A DNA stretch of 64,000 bases from Geodermatophilus ruber (GTDB lineage: Bacteria > Actinomycetota > Actinomycetes > Mycobacteriales > Geodermatophilaceae): assembly GCF_900114385.1 (NCBI RefSeq), contig NZ_FOSW01000005.1, forward strand, positions 1-64,000, written 5' to 3'. A program made the position numbers and the translations under genes. The notes beneath the pieces were generated by a model. The model was given only the letters and a program-made list of their open reading frames with translations. It was not told the DNA's origin and ran no database searches. Position 1 is the stretch's first letter; every line of letters begins with the position of its first letter. Positions 50,392 through 58,007 of the stretch are shown here, one piece after another.

Positions 50392-50999
50392 GCACCCGGC
50401 TGCTGCTGGCCACCCGCAACCCGGGCAAGCTCGCCGAGCTGCAGCGGTTGCTGGCCGACGCCGTCCCCGGGGTGCAGGTGGTGGGTCTGGCCGACGTCCC
50501 GGAGTACCCGGAGGCGCCCGAGACCGGGGCCACCTTCGCGGAGAACGCCCTGCTCAAGGCGCGCGAGGCGGCCCGGCACACGGGGCTGCCGGCGGTGGCC
50601 GACGACTCCGGGCTGGCCGTGGACGCCCTCAACGGGATGCCGGGCGTGCTCAGCGCGCGCTGGTCGGGCCGGCACGGGGACGACGAGGCGAACACCGCGC
50701 TGCTGCTCGGCCAGCTCGACCACGTGCCCGACGAGCGGCGTGGCGCGGAGTTCGTCTGCGCGGCCGCCCTGGTGCTGCCCGACGGCACCGAGCAGGTGCT
50801 GGAGCGGGCCTGGCGCGGGCGGGTGATCCGGGAGAAGCGGGGCGGGAACGGGTTCGGCTACGACCCGGTGTTCGTCCCGGACGGGCTGGACCGCACCTCG
50901 GCCGAGCTGGATCCGGCGGAGAAGGACGCGCGCAGCCACCGCGGGCAGGCGTTCGCGGCGCTGGTCCCGGCGGTCAACGAGCGGCTCGGGCGGTCCTGA
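50388..50999 (+). CDS. rdgB: XTP/dITP diphosphatase (RdgB/HAM1)
   Basis: A 203-aa house-cleaning pyrophosphatase for non-canonical purine triphosphates. Motifs are [36 protein letters not shown] (catalytic Asp), [14 protein letters not shown] and [14 protein letters not shown] 50388 overlaps the rph stop. The end of the conserved block seen from clpS is here; the next sequence is a decayed gene. Confidence 0.96.
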   Translation: MSTRLLLATRNPGKLAELQRLLADAVPGVQVVGLADVPEYPEAPETGATFAENALLKAREAARHTGLPAVADDSGLAVDALNGMPGVLSARWSGRHGDDEANTALLLGQLDHVPDERRGAEFVCAAALVLPDGTEQVLERAWRGRVIREKRGGNGFGYDPVFVPDGLDRTSAELDPAEKDARSHRGQAFAALVPAVNERLGRS

Positions 51000-51005
51000 C
51001 CGCGC

Positions 51006-51948
51006 TCAGTGCCGCGCGATCCACTCGACGAACCACAGCGAGAACGCGGTGACCGCCGGCGGGAACGCCAGGACGAGGTAGGCGGCCACGACCCGGTCAC
51101 CGCGCCACTCGATCCGCCGTCCGGGCCCCCGGGCCGGTGATCGGCGGGGGCGTGCGGGCCACCGCCGCCTCCTCGCCGGCGGTCAGCGCCACCGACCGCG
51201 CGGCCTGCCAGGCCTCGACCCGGGTCCAGCCGGAGGAGGCCCCGCACAGGGCCGCGACCACGGCCGCGCCCGCGAGGACCGGCAGCAGGCCGACCACGCC
51301 GAGCACGACCAATCCGGCCGCGGCGGCGCCGGCGGTGCGACGGTGACCGCCCCCAGCACGAAGACGGCGCCGAAGGCCGCCATGAGGATCGCGTGGCCGG
51401 GCAGCATCGCGTCCTGCCACGAGCGGCCCCTGCCGATCCACAGCGGGATCTCCGCGGCGAGCACGAGGCTGCAGACGAGGTAGACGTTGCGGAGCGGCAC
51501 CCGCGGCGGCCAGCGCGGCCGACAGGGTCTCCGGGTCGTCCTCCTCCAGCAGGAGCAGGATCTCCAGCTTCTCCCGCGGGTAGTCCAGCGCGGCCAGGTT
51601 GCGCATGAGCAGGCCGACGATCCCGGCTTCCTTCAGACCGGCACGAGGATCGTGTAGCGCCGCCCGGGGGCTCACCCACCTGCTGGTGCTGGCGGAGGGC
51701 CTCGTGCAGCTGAGTCGCGGTGAGAACGGGGCCGCGGTGGCAGCGGGCCGCTCCGGCCGTCGCCCGAACGGGGGAGGTCCTCAGGAGACGGCGGGGGTGA
51801 AGCCGAGCCAGTCGAGCAGGTCGCCGTCCCGGCGCGGGTCGTACCGCTCGGTGTCCTCCGGGGCGGGGTCATCCTCCGCGGGGGCGAGCCGGTCAGGCAG
51901 GACGACGAGACGACGCCGGGCGGTCGACAACGTGGGAAGGGGGGCCAC
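51006..51948 (-). pseudogene. Frameshifted family-2 glycosyltransferase with N-terminal MshEN-like segment
   Basis: Pieces of one membrane glycosyltransferase can be read in order on the minus strand but in different frames. They are: a start with RRDGDLLDWLGFTP that stops at 51781; ATQLHEALRQHQQ, as in the GspE N-terminal (MshEN) domain fused to such enzymes; RYTILVPV; then in another frame [20 protein letters not shown] and LEILLLLEEDDPETL; then VPLRNVYLVCSLVLAAEIPL and MLPGHAILMAAFGAVFVLG; then GLVVLGVVGLLPVLAGAAVV; and finally AAYLVLAFPPAVTAFSLWFV with a stop at 51006. At least four frame changes occur. The catalytic middle (donor-binding DxD and QxxRW) is missing, so a large internal deletion has also occurred. 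It cannot make an active enzyme. Confidence 0.8.
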
Positions 51949-52055
51949 GGCTGCGTCGTCGGCACGACCGCGGCCGGGGGAGAGCCCCGTGACGGACCGA
52001 GCACCCGATCGGGCGGCGGACGGCACCGGACCGGGCGCTGGGGGATGAACGGCGG

Positions 52056-53393
52056 CTACTCCGGGTCCCAGTAGGCGCGCCGGCCGCGCAGCCGGGCCGC
52101 CGCCTGCCGTGCCCGTCGCCCGGCCACCGCCGGCCGGGCCGGCCGGGCCGGCCGGTGGGCCGCGGTGCTGAGGGCCTGGCGCACCGCCTGGCGCGGCCGG
52201 GCGGCCAGCGGCGCGGGGCGCCAGGGGTCCAGTGCCGGCCGGAGGGCCGCCTCGAGCTCCACGCGCAGCCGGTCGATGGTGCTCAGGAGCGCACCGTGCT
52301 GCACCCATGCCTCGGGGTCGGTCTGCGGGTCGACGAGCAGCAGCGCGCTCAGCCGGTTGCGCCAGGTCTCCAGCGTCTCCAGGTGCGTCTGGATGCGGCT
52401 GGCCGTGGCCTCGGTGGTCTCGCCCCGGCAGATCACCGCACCGGTGTCCTCGAGGGCGGTGGCCAGGGCATCGAGCACGTGGGCCAGTGCGGTCCGGGCC
52501 TCGGGGGAGTAGGCCGCCGCCGCCTCGGGCTCCGGAAGCACGGAGGTGCGGTCCAGGAGCGTGCGCGCGAGGTCGCGCAGCACCACCTGGACGTGCTCGA
52601 GCGCCGTCAGCGTGCTCCGCAGCCGTGGCCGCGCCTCCCGGGCGATGCGGCCGCGGGGGTTGAGCCGGGCGCTCTCCTCGGTCCGGGCCAGGATCCGGTC
52701 GGCCCGGATCACCTCCTCGCTGAGCCGCCGTGCCTCGGCCAGCAGGGCCAACGCCGTCTCCCTCGACCACTCGCCGCACACGGCCTCGGCCATCGACCTG
52801 CTGAACCGGGCCATGCGCTCGGCCAGTTCGGCGATCGCCTCGCTCGCGGGCTGCACGTAGAGCGGTGGTGCGATCAGCAGGTTGACCAGCACGGCGACGA
52901 CCGCCCCGACCAGCGTCTCCACGACCCGCCCCTGGGCCGCGGTGCCGCTCCCCCCGACGGCCAGGATGAGCATCGCGCTGATCGGCACCTCCATCAGGTG
53001 GTCGCCCAGGCGCAGCAGCCTCCCCGCCACCAGGGAGATCGCCACGACCAGACCCAGGCTCCACCAGGTCAGCCCGGTCACCAGCGCGAAGAGGTAGGCG
53101 ACCAGGACACCGGCCACGACGCTGACGATCCGTTCCCAGCCGATGGCGAACGTCTCGTACATGGTCAGCTGGATGACCAGCAGCGCGGTCAGCGGCGCGA
53201 GCACCGGGGCGTCGCTGGTCCCGAGCCAGTCGGCCGCCGCGTACGCCAGGACGGCGGCCAGCACCGTCTTCCCGGTCCGCACGCCGGCCGTCCGGCCCTG
53301 CCGGAACAGCCCGACCACCCGGGCCGGGAGGGCGTCGACGACCATGCGCGGCAGCTGCCCGGCGCGCCCGAGCCAGGACGGCGATCCGGTCAT
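52056..53393 (-). CDS. FUSC/aromatic acid exporter family membrane protein
   Basis: A 445-aa protein with about six N-terminal helices (residues about 40-190: RTGKTVLAAVLAYAAADWLG, VLAPLTALLVIQLTMYETFAIGWERIVSVVAGVLVAY, GDHLMEVPISAMLILAVGG) and a long helical cytoplasmic domain of about 240 residues (AIAELAERMARFSRSMAEAV; LRSTLTALEHVQVVLRDLART). This is the half-size FUSC/ArAE_1 type that probably dimerises. The substrate is unknown. ATG 53393 is chosen; the frame is open further up but overlaps the Hsp20 gene. It lies downstream of hsp20 by 65 bp on the same strand, so co-expression under stress is possible. Confidence 0.85.
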   Translation of the reverse strand: MTGSPSWLGRAGQLPRMVVDALPARVVGLFRQGRTAGVRTGKTVLAAVLAYAAADWLGTSDAPVLAPLTALLVIQLTMYETFAIGWERIVSVVAGVLVAYLFALVTGLTWWSLGLVVAISLVAGRLLRLGDHLMEVPISAMLILAVGGSGTAAQGRVVETLVGAVVAVLVNLLIAPPLYVQPASEAIAELAERMARFSRSMAEAVCGEWSRETALALLAEARRLSEEVIRADRILARTEESARLNPRGRIAREARPRLRSTLTALEHVQVVLRDLARTLLDRTSVLPEPEAAAAYSPEARTALAHVLDALATALEDTGAVICRGETTEATASRIQTHLETLETWRNRLSALLLVDPQTDPEAWVQHGALLSTIDRLRVELEAALRPALDPWRPAPLAARPRQAVRQALSTAAHRPARPARPAVAGRRARQAAARLRGRRAYWDPE

Positions 53394-53458
53394 CGGCCCG
53401 TGGCGAACTCCATGAAGCGACTCCTGCCGCTCGCCGGCCGATGGCCGGGTCGGGGCGG

Positions 53459-53908
53459 TCACCCGCCGATGGCCACCCGCCGCGACGGACCCTGCTGGGT
53501 CTTCGGCACGCGGATGGTGAGCACGCCCCGGTCGAGGTGCGCGCTGATGTTGTCCTCGTCGATCTCGTCGGGCAGGGTCAGCGAGTAGTAGAACTCGCCG
53601 ACCCTGCGGGTCCGCCGGCGCAGGAGCCCTTTCCGTTCCCGCTCCTTGATCTCGCCGGACACGGTGAGTTCGCGGCCGTCGATCTGGATCTCCACGTCGT
53701 CGTCGCTGACGCCGGGCAACTCCAGCTCGATGACGTAGGCGTCGTCGGTCTCCTCGATGTCGGCCAGCGGCATCCAGCGGTCGGCACCTGGCGTGCCGGC
53801 ACCGATGGCCTGCCAGAGTTGGTTCACGCGTTCGTAGAGCTCGTCCAGCTCGCGGAACGGGTCCGGGCGGGTAGCGGTGCCAGACGTGGACGGCACGGAA
53901 AGGCTCAT
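53459..53908 (-). CDS. Small heat-shock protein (Hsp20/alpha-crystallin)
   Basis: A 149-aa ATP-independent chaperone that holds unfolding proteins. The alpha-crystallin domain spans residues about 45-140: RWMPLADIEETDDAYVIELE, LPGVSDDDVEIQIDG, RELTVSGEI, FYYSLTLPDEIDEDNISAHL and DRGVLTIRVPK with the usual end; the RVPK part stands where many have an IxI motif. AGGAGG lies 8 nt before ATG 53908. No HspR (HAIR) or CIRCE site is seen upstream, so another control is likely; a dyad lies at 53944-53967. Confidence 0.93.
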   Translation of the reverse strand: MSLSVPSTSGTATRPDPFRELDELYERVNQLWQAIGAGTPGADRWMPLADIEETDDAYVIELELPGVSDDDVEIQIDGRELTVSGEIKERERKGLLRRRTRRVGEFYYSLTLPDEIDEDNISAHLDRGVLTIRVPKTQQGPSRRVAIGG

Positions 53909-53943
53909 CGCCTTTTCCTCCTGACGTGCTTGCCAGTGGTAGG

Positions 53944-53967
53944 TCCACTCTCCGGACTCGGAGTGGA
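53944..53967. promoter_or_regulatory. Dyad upstream of hsp20
   Basis: TCCACTC and GAGTGGA (7-bp arms) are spaced by 10 bases, 36 bp before the hsp20 start. It resembles neither CIRCE nor the HspR box. It may be a repressor site or an mRNA hairpin in the leader. Confidence 0.35.
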
Positions 53968-54209
53968 GGGCGTGGCGTTCCTCGTCCAGCATGCCGCGCG
54001 CACGTGCGCGCTGACCAGTTCAGCCGGGCGCGGCACACCGGCAGCCCGCGGCTGCTCGCCCTCGGAGGGGTCGGGGTCCGCCCCGGTTCAGTGGCCGAGC
54101 GGGGCGTCCGATGTCAGGACGGAGCGCCTGCACGACGGGCTGGACGGCCGCGTCTGCACCGCACCGCAGCCGCGGCCAACCTCGATCCGACGAGTCGACC
54201 GAAGTCGGG

Positions 54210-54233
54210 GCAGCCCCCTGGCCAGAGGGCTGC
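54210..54233 (-). terminator. Hairpin after tRNA-Leu
   Basis: GCAGCCC (54210-54216) pairs with GGGCTGC (54227-54233), with an inner CTGGCCAG palindrome. It begins 4 nt after the tRNA 3' end on the minus strand. No T-run is present. Confidence 0.5.
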
Positions 54234-54237
54234 AATG

Positions 54238-54318
54238 TGCGGGAGGGGGGAGTCGAACCCCCACGCCCGAAGGCACCAGATCCTAAGTCTGGCGTGGCTG
54301 CCGTTACACCACTCCCGC
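54238..54318 (-). tRNA. tRNA-Leu (anticodon UAG)
   Basis: On the minus strand an 81-nt class II tRNA can be folded. Acceptor stem GCGGGAG pairs with CTCCCGC. The anticodon arm is CCAGA-CTTAGGA-TCTGG with TAG at positions 34-36, decoding CUA and, by wobble, other CUN Leu codons. The variable arm TGCCTTCGGGCG is long, as Leu requires. The T-arm has GGGGG-TTCGACT-CCCCC and the discriminator base is A, again a Leu mark. CCA is not encoded. No intron. Confidence 0.95.
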
Positions 54319-54407
54319 GCGGTCCCCGAGTCTAGGAGTCGCTCGTGCGGGTGGCCCCGATCGACGCAGGTCGCGCCGCAGAGGGCGCGGTCTGGCAGGC
54401 TGTCGCC

Positions 54408-54638
54408 GTGCCTCGCGACCCTCGACAGATCCAGCTGGAGATCGACGCCGCGCGTGAGTCGCTGGCGGCCACGCTCGACGAGCTGGTGGCCCGGACCAGC
54501 CCGAACCGGCTGAAGACGCAGGGGCAGGAGGCCTTCCAGCGCTTCCTGCAGTCGCAGGCCGGCATGGCCACCGTCGGGGCGCTGGGCCTGCTGGTCACGC
54601 TGGTCGTCGTCCAGAAGGTCCGGCACCGCAAGGACTGA
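54408..54638 (+). CDS. Small DUF3618 protein
   Basis: A 76-aa protein with a DUF3618 start (RDPRQIQLEIDAARESLAATLDELVARTSPNRL), a basic/Gln-rich link and one C-terminal membrane helix (ATVGALGLLVTLVVVQKV) followed by a basic tail (RHRKD). It is a short form of the 222-aa DUF3618 protein at 3232-3900 and lacks the long helical tail. GTG 54408 is preferred over the upstream ATG-like frame because DUF3618 starts here. The role is unknown; probably attached to the inner face of the membrane. Confidence 0.82.
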   Translation: MPRDPRQIQLEIDAARESLAATLDELVARTSPNRLKTQGQEAFQRFLQSQAGMATVGALGLLVTLVVVQKVRHRKD

Positions 54639-54646
54639 CGCCGACC

Positions 54647-54757
54647 GTGCGCCACCCCCGACCCGACCCGGTGGGCCCGGGCCAGGAGCCGGTCTGGGAC
54701 TACCCCCCGGCCGCCGTCGGCCCCGTCCAGGGCCAGCCGGGCGCGCTCGGCTGGTGA
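54647..54757 (+). pseudogene. Remnant of a DUF427 gene (first ~25 codons)
   Basis: A 36-codon frame from GTG 54647 reads RHPRPDPVGPGQEPVWDYP, which resembles the start of DUF427 proteins (GQ-E-S-VWDYPRPP), then loses similarity (PAAVGPVQGQPGALGW) and stops 1 bp before the TetR stop. A full DUF427 domain needs about 90 more residues. Either a deletion removed the rest or it is an unrelated short frame. The match rests on a short stretch, so confidence is moderate. Confidence 0.55.
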
Positions 54758-54758
54758 G

Positions 54759-55385
54759 TCAGGCCTCCGCGGGGCGCGCGTTGCGGATCAGGGGCATGAC
54801 GACGACGTCCAGCACGTGGTCGACGTACTGGCGGTCCACCGGCTCCCCGGTGAGCAGCCAGCGCTGCACGATCAGGGCGCTGGTGGCCTCGGCGACCACC
54901 GACCCGGCCAGGCCGGAACGCACCTCGCCGCGCTCCTCGGCCCGGCGCCACATCGCTGCGTAGGCCGAGCGCCACACGGCCAGCGGCCCGCTCTGGAACG
55001 CCTCGACCAGTGCCGGCTGGTACTGCATGGCCGGCAGCAGCGAGCGGATCGCCGCTCCGGCGGGGCCCCCGGTGACCTCGGCGACCAGGTGCATCATCGC
55101 GCGGAGGTCACCCTCGAGGAAGCCGGTGTCCGCGGGCACGGCGATGGCCCGGTTGAGGTCGGAGATGGTGTCGACCACCAGGTCCTGCTTGGTGCGCCAG
55201 CGCCGGTAGATCGTCGCCTTGCCGACCCCCGCCTCGGCGGCGACGGCGTCCATGGTCAGCGCCCCGTAGCCCACCTCGGCGAGCAGGCGCAGGATCGCGG
55301 CCCGGATCACGTCGTCCCGGCTGGGATCGCGAGGGCGGCCGCCGCGGGCGGAGCGCGGTGGTTCAGCGGCGTGCATGGCGACCAT
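54759..55385 (-). CDS. TetR/AcrR family transcriptional regulator
   Basis: A 208-aa regulator. The HTH is RDDVIRAAILRLLAEVGYGALTMDAVAAEAGVGKATIYRRWRTKQDLV (residues about 24-70), with the C-terminal domain of the TetR_C_11-like kind (AMQYQPALVEAFQSGPLAVWRSAYAAMWRRAEERGEV). ATG 55385 or 55376 may be used; the N-terminus is basic (GGRPRDPSRDD). It is divergent from an EAL-domain gene with a 54-bp gap, so it could control cyclic-di-GMP turnover by that protein and itself. TCAAGTTGA at 55403-55411 is a candidate operator core. Confidence 0.9.
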   Translation of the reverse strand: MVAMHAAEPPRSARGGRPRDPSRDDVIRAAILRLLAEVGYGALTMDAVAAEAGVGKATIYRRWRTKQDLVVDTISDLNRAIAVPADTGFLEGDLRAMMHLVAEVTGGPAGAAIRSLLPAMQYQPALVEAFQSGPLAVWRSAYAAMWRRAEERGEVRSGLAGSVVAEATSALIVQRWLLTGEPVDRQYVDHVLDVVVMPLIRNARPAEA

Positions 55386-55402
55386 GGGGTGACCTTAGAC
55401 AT

Positions 55403-55411
55403 TCAAGTTGA
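55403..55411. promoter_or_regulatory. TCAAGTTGA palindrome in the TetR/EAL divergent region
   Basis: A 4+1+4 dyad inside ACATTCAAGTTGACG, in the 54-bp gap between the divergent TetR and EAL genes. The same bases include TTGAC, a -35-like word. Short, so only a weak operator candidate. Confidence 0.3.
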
Positions 55412-55439
55412 CGACGCCCGACACCCCTCGAACGTGTAT

Positions 55440-56573
55440 ATGTCCGATCGGGTTCCGCAGCTCCAGGTCCCCGCGCGCGCCTGTCGGCGGGAGACGGGTG
55501 CCTCGGTCATCCTGCTGGGCGTGGTGAGCACCCTCGGACCGGCCCGGCGCCGGGAGTACTGGCACGTCCCCGCCCGCGCCACCCGCGTCCTGATGGCGAC
55601 CTCCGACGGCCGCCTGCTCGCGGAGGTGGCCCGGACCGCGCGGGCGCTCGGCCTGGCCGTGTCCGCCGCGCCGGACCTGCTCGATCTCACCGACGAGGAC
55701 GGCGGCCGCGGCATCGAGCGGCTGTTCCACCGCCTGGCGCGGGAGCTGACCACCGCGGAGGCCGACGGGGTCCGCGTGGCCACCGACCCGCCGGAGGCGT
55801 GGGCCGCGCTGGCCGCTCGGCTGCTCACCGCGCCCACCCTCTCCGTGGAGCTGGCCCGGCGGGGCGTGACCGCGGAGATCGGCGTCCTCGCCGAGGCCGA
55901 GCTGTGGTCGGCCTACCAACCCATCGTCCGCCTGACCGACCGGGCCGTCGTCGCCCACGAGGCACTGCTGCGCGGGCTGGTCGACGGGCGGGAGGTCGGC
56001 GGCAGCGATCTCTTCTTCGTCGCCGAGTCGGCCGGCTGGCTGCCCCGGCTGGACCGGATCGGGCGGGAGTCGGCGATCGCGGGGGCGGCCTCCTGGCTCG
56101 GCGACGCCGACCTGTTCGTCAACTCCCACCCGGCCTCGATCTCCCGCCCGCAGGTGGGCCTGGCCAGCACCGAGCGGGCCCTGGAGGACGCCGGCATCGA
56201 TCCCTCGCGGCTGGTCATCGAGATCGGTGAGGTCTCCGCCGTGACCGACCGCGGGCACCTGCTCTCGGTCCTCGAGTACTACCGGTCGCTCGGCTGGCGG
56301 GTGGCGCTCGACGACGTCGCGGCCGGCTGGTCGAGCCGCTCCCTGCTGGCCGCCGTCCGGCCCGACGTGGTGAAGCTGGGCAAGGCGCTGGTGCAGGGGC
56401 TGCCCGACGAGGGGGCCCGCACGATGGTGCGCTCGGTGGTCGAGCTGGCCCACCGGCTCGGCGCGCTGGTCGTGGCCGAGGGGGTCGAGAGCGAGCAGGC
56501 GGCCGACGAGGTCACCGCGCTGGGCGCCGACCTCGCTCAGGGCTGGCTGCTCGGCCGGCCGGCCGCACGATGA
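55440..56573 (+). CDS. EAL-domain c-di-GMP phosphodiesterase-like protein
   Basis: A 377-aa protein with an N-terminal region of about 150 residues of unknown fold (VLMATSDGRLLAEVARTARAL) and an EAL domain. The EAL motif itself is HEALLRG with Glu174. Further catalytic residues match: Asn in FVNSHPASIS, Glu in LVIEIGEVS, Asp pair in ALDDVAAGW, Lys in VKLGKALVQG, Glu in VVAEGVESEQ and Gln in AQGWLLGRP. The usual DDFGTG loop reads DDVAAG, which may weaken dimer activation. No GGDEF or membrane part is present. Divergent TetR gene suggests local control. The start at ATG 55440 has no ribosome site. Confidence 0.85.
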   Translation: MSDRVPQLQVPARACRRETGASVILLGVVSTLGPARRREYWHVPARATRVLMATSDGRLLAEVARTARALGLAVSAAPDLLDLTDEDGGRGIERLFHRLARELTTAEADGVRVATDPPEAWAALAARLLTAPTLSVELARRGVTAEIGVLAEAELWSAYQPIVRLTDRAVVAHEALLRGLVDGREVGGSDLFFVAESAGWLPRLDRIGRESAIAGAASWLGDADLFVNSHPASISRPQVGLASTERALEDAGIDPSRLVIEIGEVSAVTDRGHLLSVLEYYRSLGWRVALDDVAAGWSSRSLLAAVRPDVVKLGKALVQGLPDEGARTMVRSVVELAHRLGALVVAEGVESEQAADEVTALGADLAQGWLLGRPAAR

Positions 56574-56597
56574 TCCCGGGGAGTGCGCCCGACGGGC

Positions 56598-57212
56598 TCA
56601 GTGCAGGCCCCAGCCGATGAGCGCCTGACGCGTGTGCTCGTATCCCAGCACGCCGTAGCTGCCCGCCGACAGCGCGAACAGCGCGCCGGCCTCCGGGGCG
56701 AGGCCCAGCCAGCGGGCGGTGAGCACCCGCAGCACGTGCCCGTGGGCGACGATGAGGACATCGCCGTCGGTCAGTCGTTTGCGGGCCCGGTCGAGCACGC
56801 GGTCCACCCGCTCGGCCACGGCCGCCAGGGTCTCGCCCGGCGTCTCGCCGGGAATCGTGCCGTCGCGCCAGACCGACCACGCACGGCCCAGGTCGGCGCT
56901 GATCTCGGCGGTGGTGCGGCCCTCGTAGCCGCCGTAGTCGATCTCCACCAGGTCCTCGTCGATGGCCGTGGGGGTCAGGCCGGCCAGCTCGGCGGTCCGA
57001 AGGGCCCGTTGCCGGGGGCTGACCCACACCTCGACGAACCGCCGACTGCCGAGGGACGCGCGCAGCATCCGGGCCTGTTCCTCCCCCTCGGGGAGCAGCG
57101 GCAGGTCGGTCACGCTGGTGTGCTGCCCGCTGCGGCTCCACTCCGTCTGCCCGTGACGCAGCACGACGATCTCGCCCCTCGGGCCTGCTGACGTTCCTGC
57201 GCTGCCGGTCAT
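56598..57212 (-). CDS. Histidine phosphatase family protein
   Basis: A 204-aa phosphoglycerate-mutase-like phosphatase. The catalytic His is in VVLRHGQTEWSRSGQHTS (RHGQT), with Arg contact in WVSPRQRALRTAELAG, Glu in VEIDYGGYEGRTTAEI and the second His in VLIVAHGHVLRVLTARWLGL. The substrate is not known; relatives act on sugar phosphates or as acid phosphatases. The stop is close to the EAL gene (convergent, 24 bp). Confidence 0.93.
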   Translation of the reverse strand: MTGSAGTSAGPRGEIVVLRHGQTEWSRSGQHTSVTDLPLLPEGEEQARMLRASLGSRRFVEVWVSPRQRALRTAELAGLTPTAIDEDLVEIDYGGYEGRTTAEISADLGRAWSVWRDGTIPGETPGETLAAVAERVDRVLDRARKRLTDGDVLIVAHGHVLRVLTARWLGLAPEAGALFALSAGSYGVLGYEHTRQALIGWGLH

Positions 57213-57299
57213 GTCGGCAAGCGTGCTCGCTGGGGCCCAGCTGCCGCGAGGCGAGCCCTCCCGGCGTCAGGCCGCGGGCATGGACTCCGTCGGCACCGC

Positions 57300-57794
57300 T
57301 CAGCGCCAGCGGCGCAGGTCGGGGAGCCGGAGGCAGCGCCGCACCGGCCGCTCCTCGGTGGGTCGCACCGGGTGCGTGGCGACCGGCGAGCGCCGGGCGC
57401 CGGCGCCGGCCGCCACGACGGCCTCCGCGGCGGGCGGCCGCGCCGGGGGCACCGGGTGGACCGGGTCCTCGCCGCCCAGCGGGCCGTCGAGCTCGAGCCG
57501 GTCGGCCAGCCCCGCGGTCCGCACGAGCCGGCGGGTGGCCGCGGGTGCGCCGACCACCCGGCAGCGGCGGCCGGCCGGCGCGAGCGTGGCGGTGAAGAGG
57601 GTGAGGGCGTGCAGCCCCGAGCAGTCCCAGAACCGGGCTCCCGCCACGTCGACGACCACGGGGCCGGAGCTCAGGCCCGCGGCCTGCTCCAGGGCGAGGT
57701 TGAGGCGGGCGACGGTGGAGAGATCGGCGTCGCCGGTGAGCCGGACGACGACTTGGTCGGGGGCGGGGACCAGTGCGACTTGCAGGTGCGGCAC
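57300..57794 (-). CDS. STAS domain protein (anti-sigma factor antagonist-like)
   Basis: A 164-aa protein whose first about 100 residues are a STAS domain: QVVVRLTGDADLSTVARLNLALEQAA, PVVVDVAGARFWDCSGLHALTLF. The Ser in DCSGLHAL sits at the place phosphorylated in SpoIIAA/RsbV relatives, so it may be controlled by an anti-sigma kinase. The last 60 residues are Ala/Pro/Arg-rich and probably disordered. GTG 57794 is chosen by domain position; a frame open to 57992 has no support. No sigma factor or kinase gene is nearby. Confidence 0.82.
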   Translation of the reverse strand: MPHLQVALVPAPDQVVVRLTGDADLSTVARLNLALEQAAGLSSGPVVVDVAGARFWDCSGLHALTLFTATLAPAGRRCRVVGAPAATRRLVRTAGLADRLELDGPLGGEDPVHPVPPARPPAAEAVVAAGAGARRSPVATHPVRPTEERPVRRCLRLPDLRRWR

Positions 57795-58007
57795 GGCTGC
57801 TCCGGCGGTTGGTGCTGACCACCCCGAGGGAGTCGGGCGGGGGGGTTCCGACCGTAGTTCCGGACGGCGGCGCCCACAACAGAAAGTGCTCGCGCGATCG
57901 CGGAGTGCTGTTGGTCGTTCCGCCCCCGCCCGGTGCGCCGGAGCCTGCCGCAGGCGGCACCCACGCGGCGACGGTCGAGCCGGGCGGCGCACCCGTCGGC
58001 CCCGCGG

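Larger units (their letters stand above)
53909..54237. other. Intergenic region between hsp20 and tRNA-Leu
   Basis: About 330 bp without a convincing gene. It holds the hsp20 promoter, a dyad at 53944-53967 and the tRNA terminator hairpin at 54210-54233. The rest is featureless to my reading. Confidence 0.5.

Noticed and set aside
51672..52004. 110-aa minus-strand frame near the glycosyltransferase pseudogene
   Set aside because: It is Pro/Arg/Ser-rich and out of frame with the decayed gene pieces; treated as part of the pseudogene region.
53909..53970. HspR (HAIR) or CIRCE element for hsp20
   Set aside because: Neither CTTGAGT-N7-ACTCAAG nor the CIRCE dyad is present; only an unrelated 7-bp dyad occurs.
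54020..54235. 71-aa minus-strand frame beside tRNA-Leu
   Set aside because: Composition is that of antisense GC-rich sequence, and it covers the tRNA terminator hairpin.
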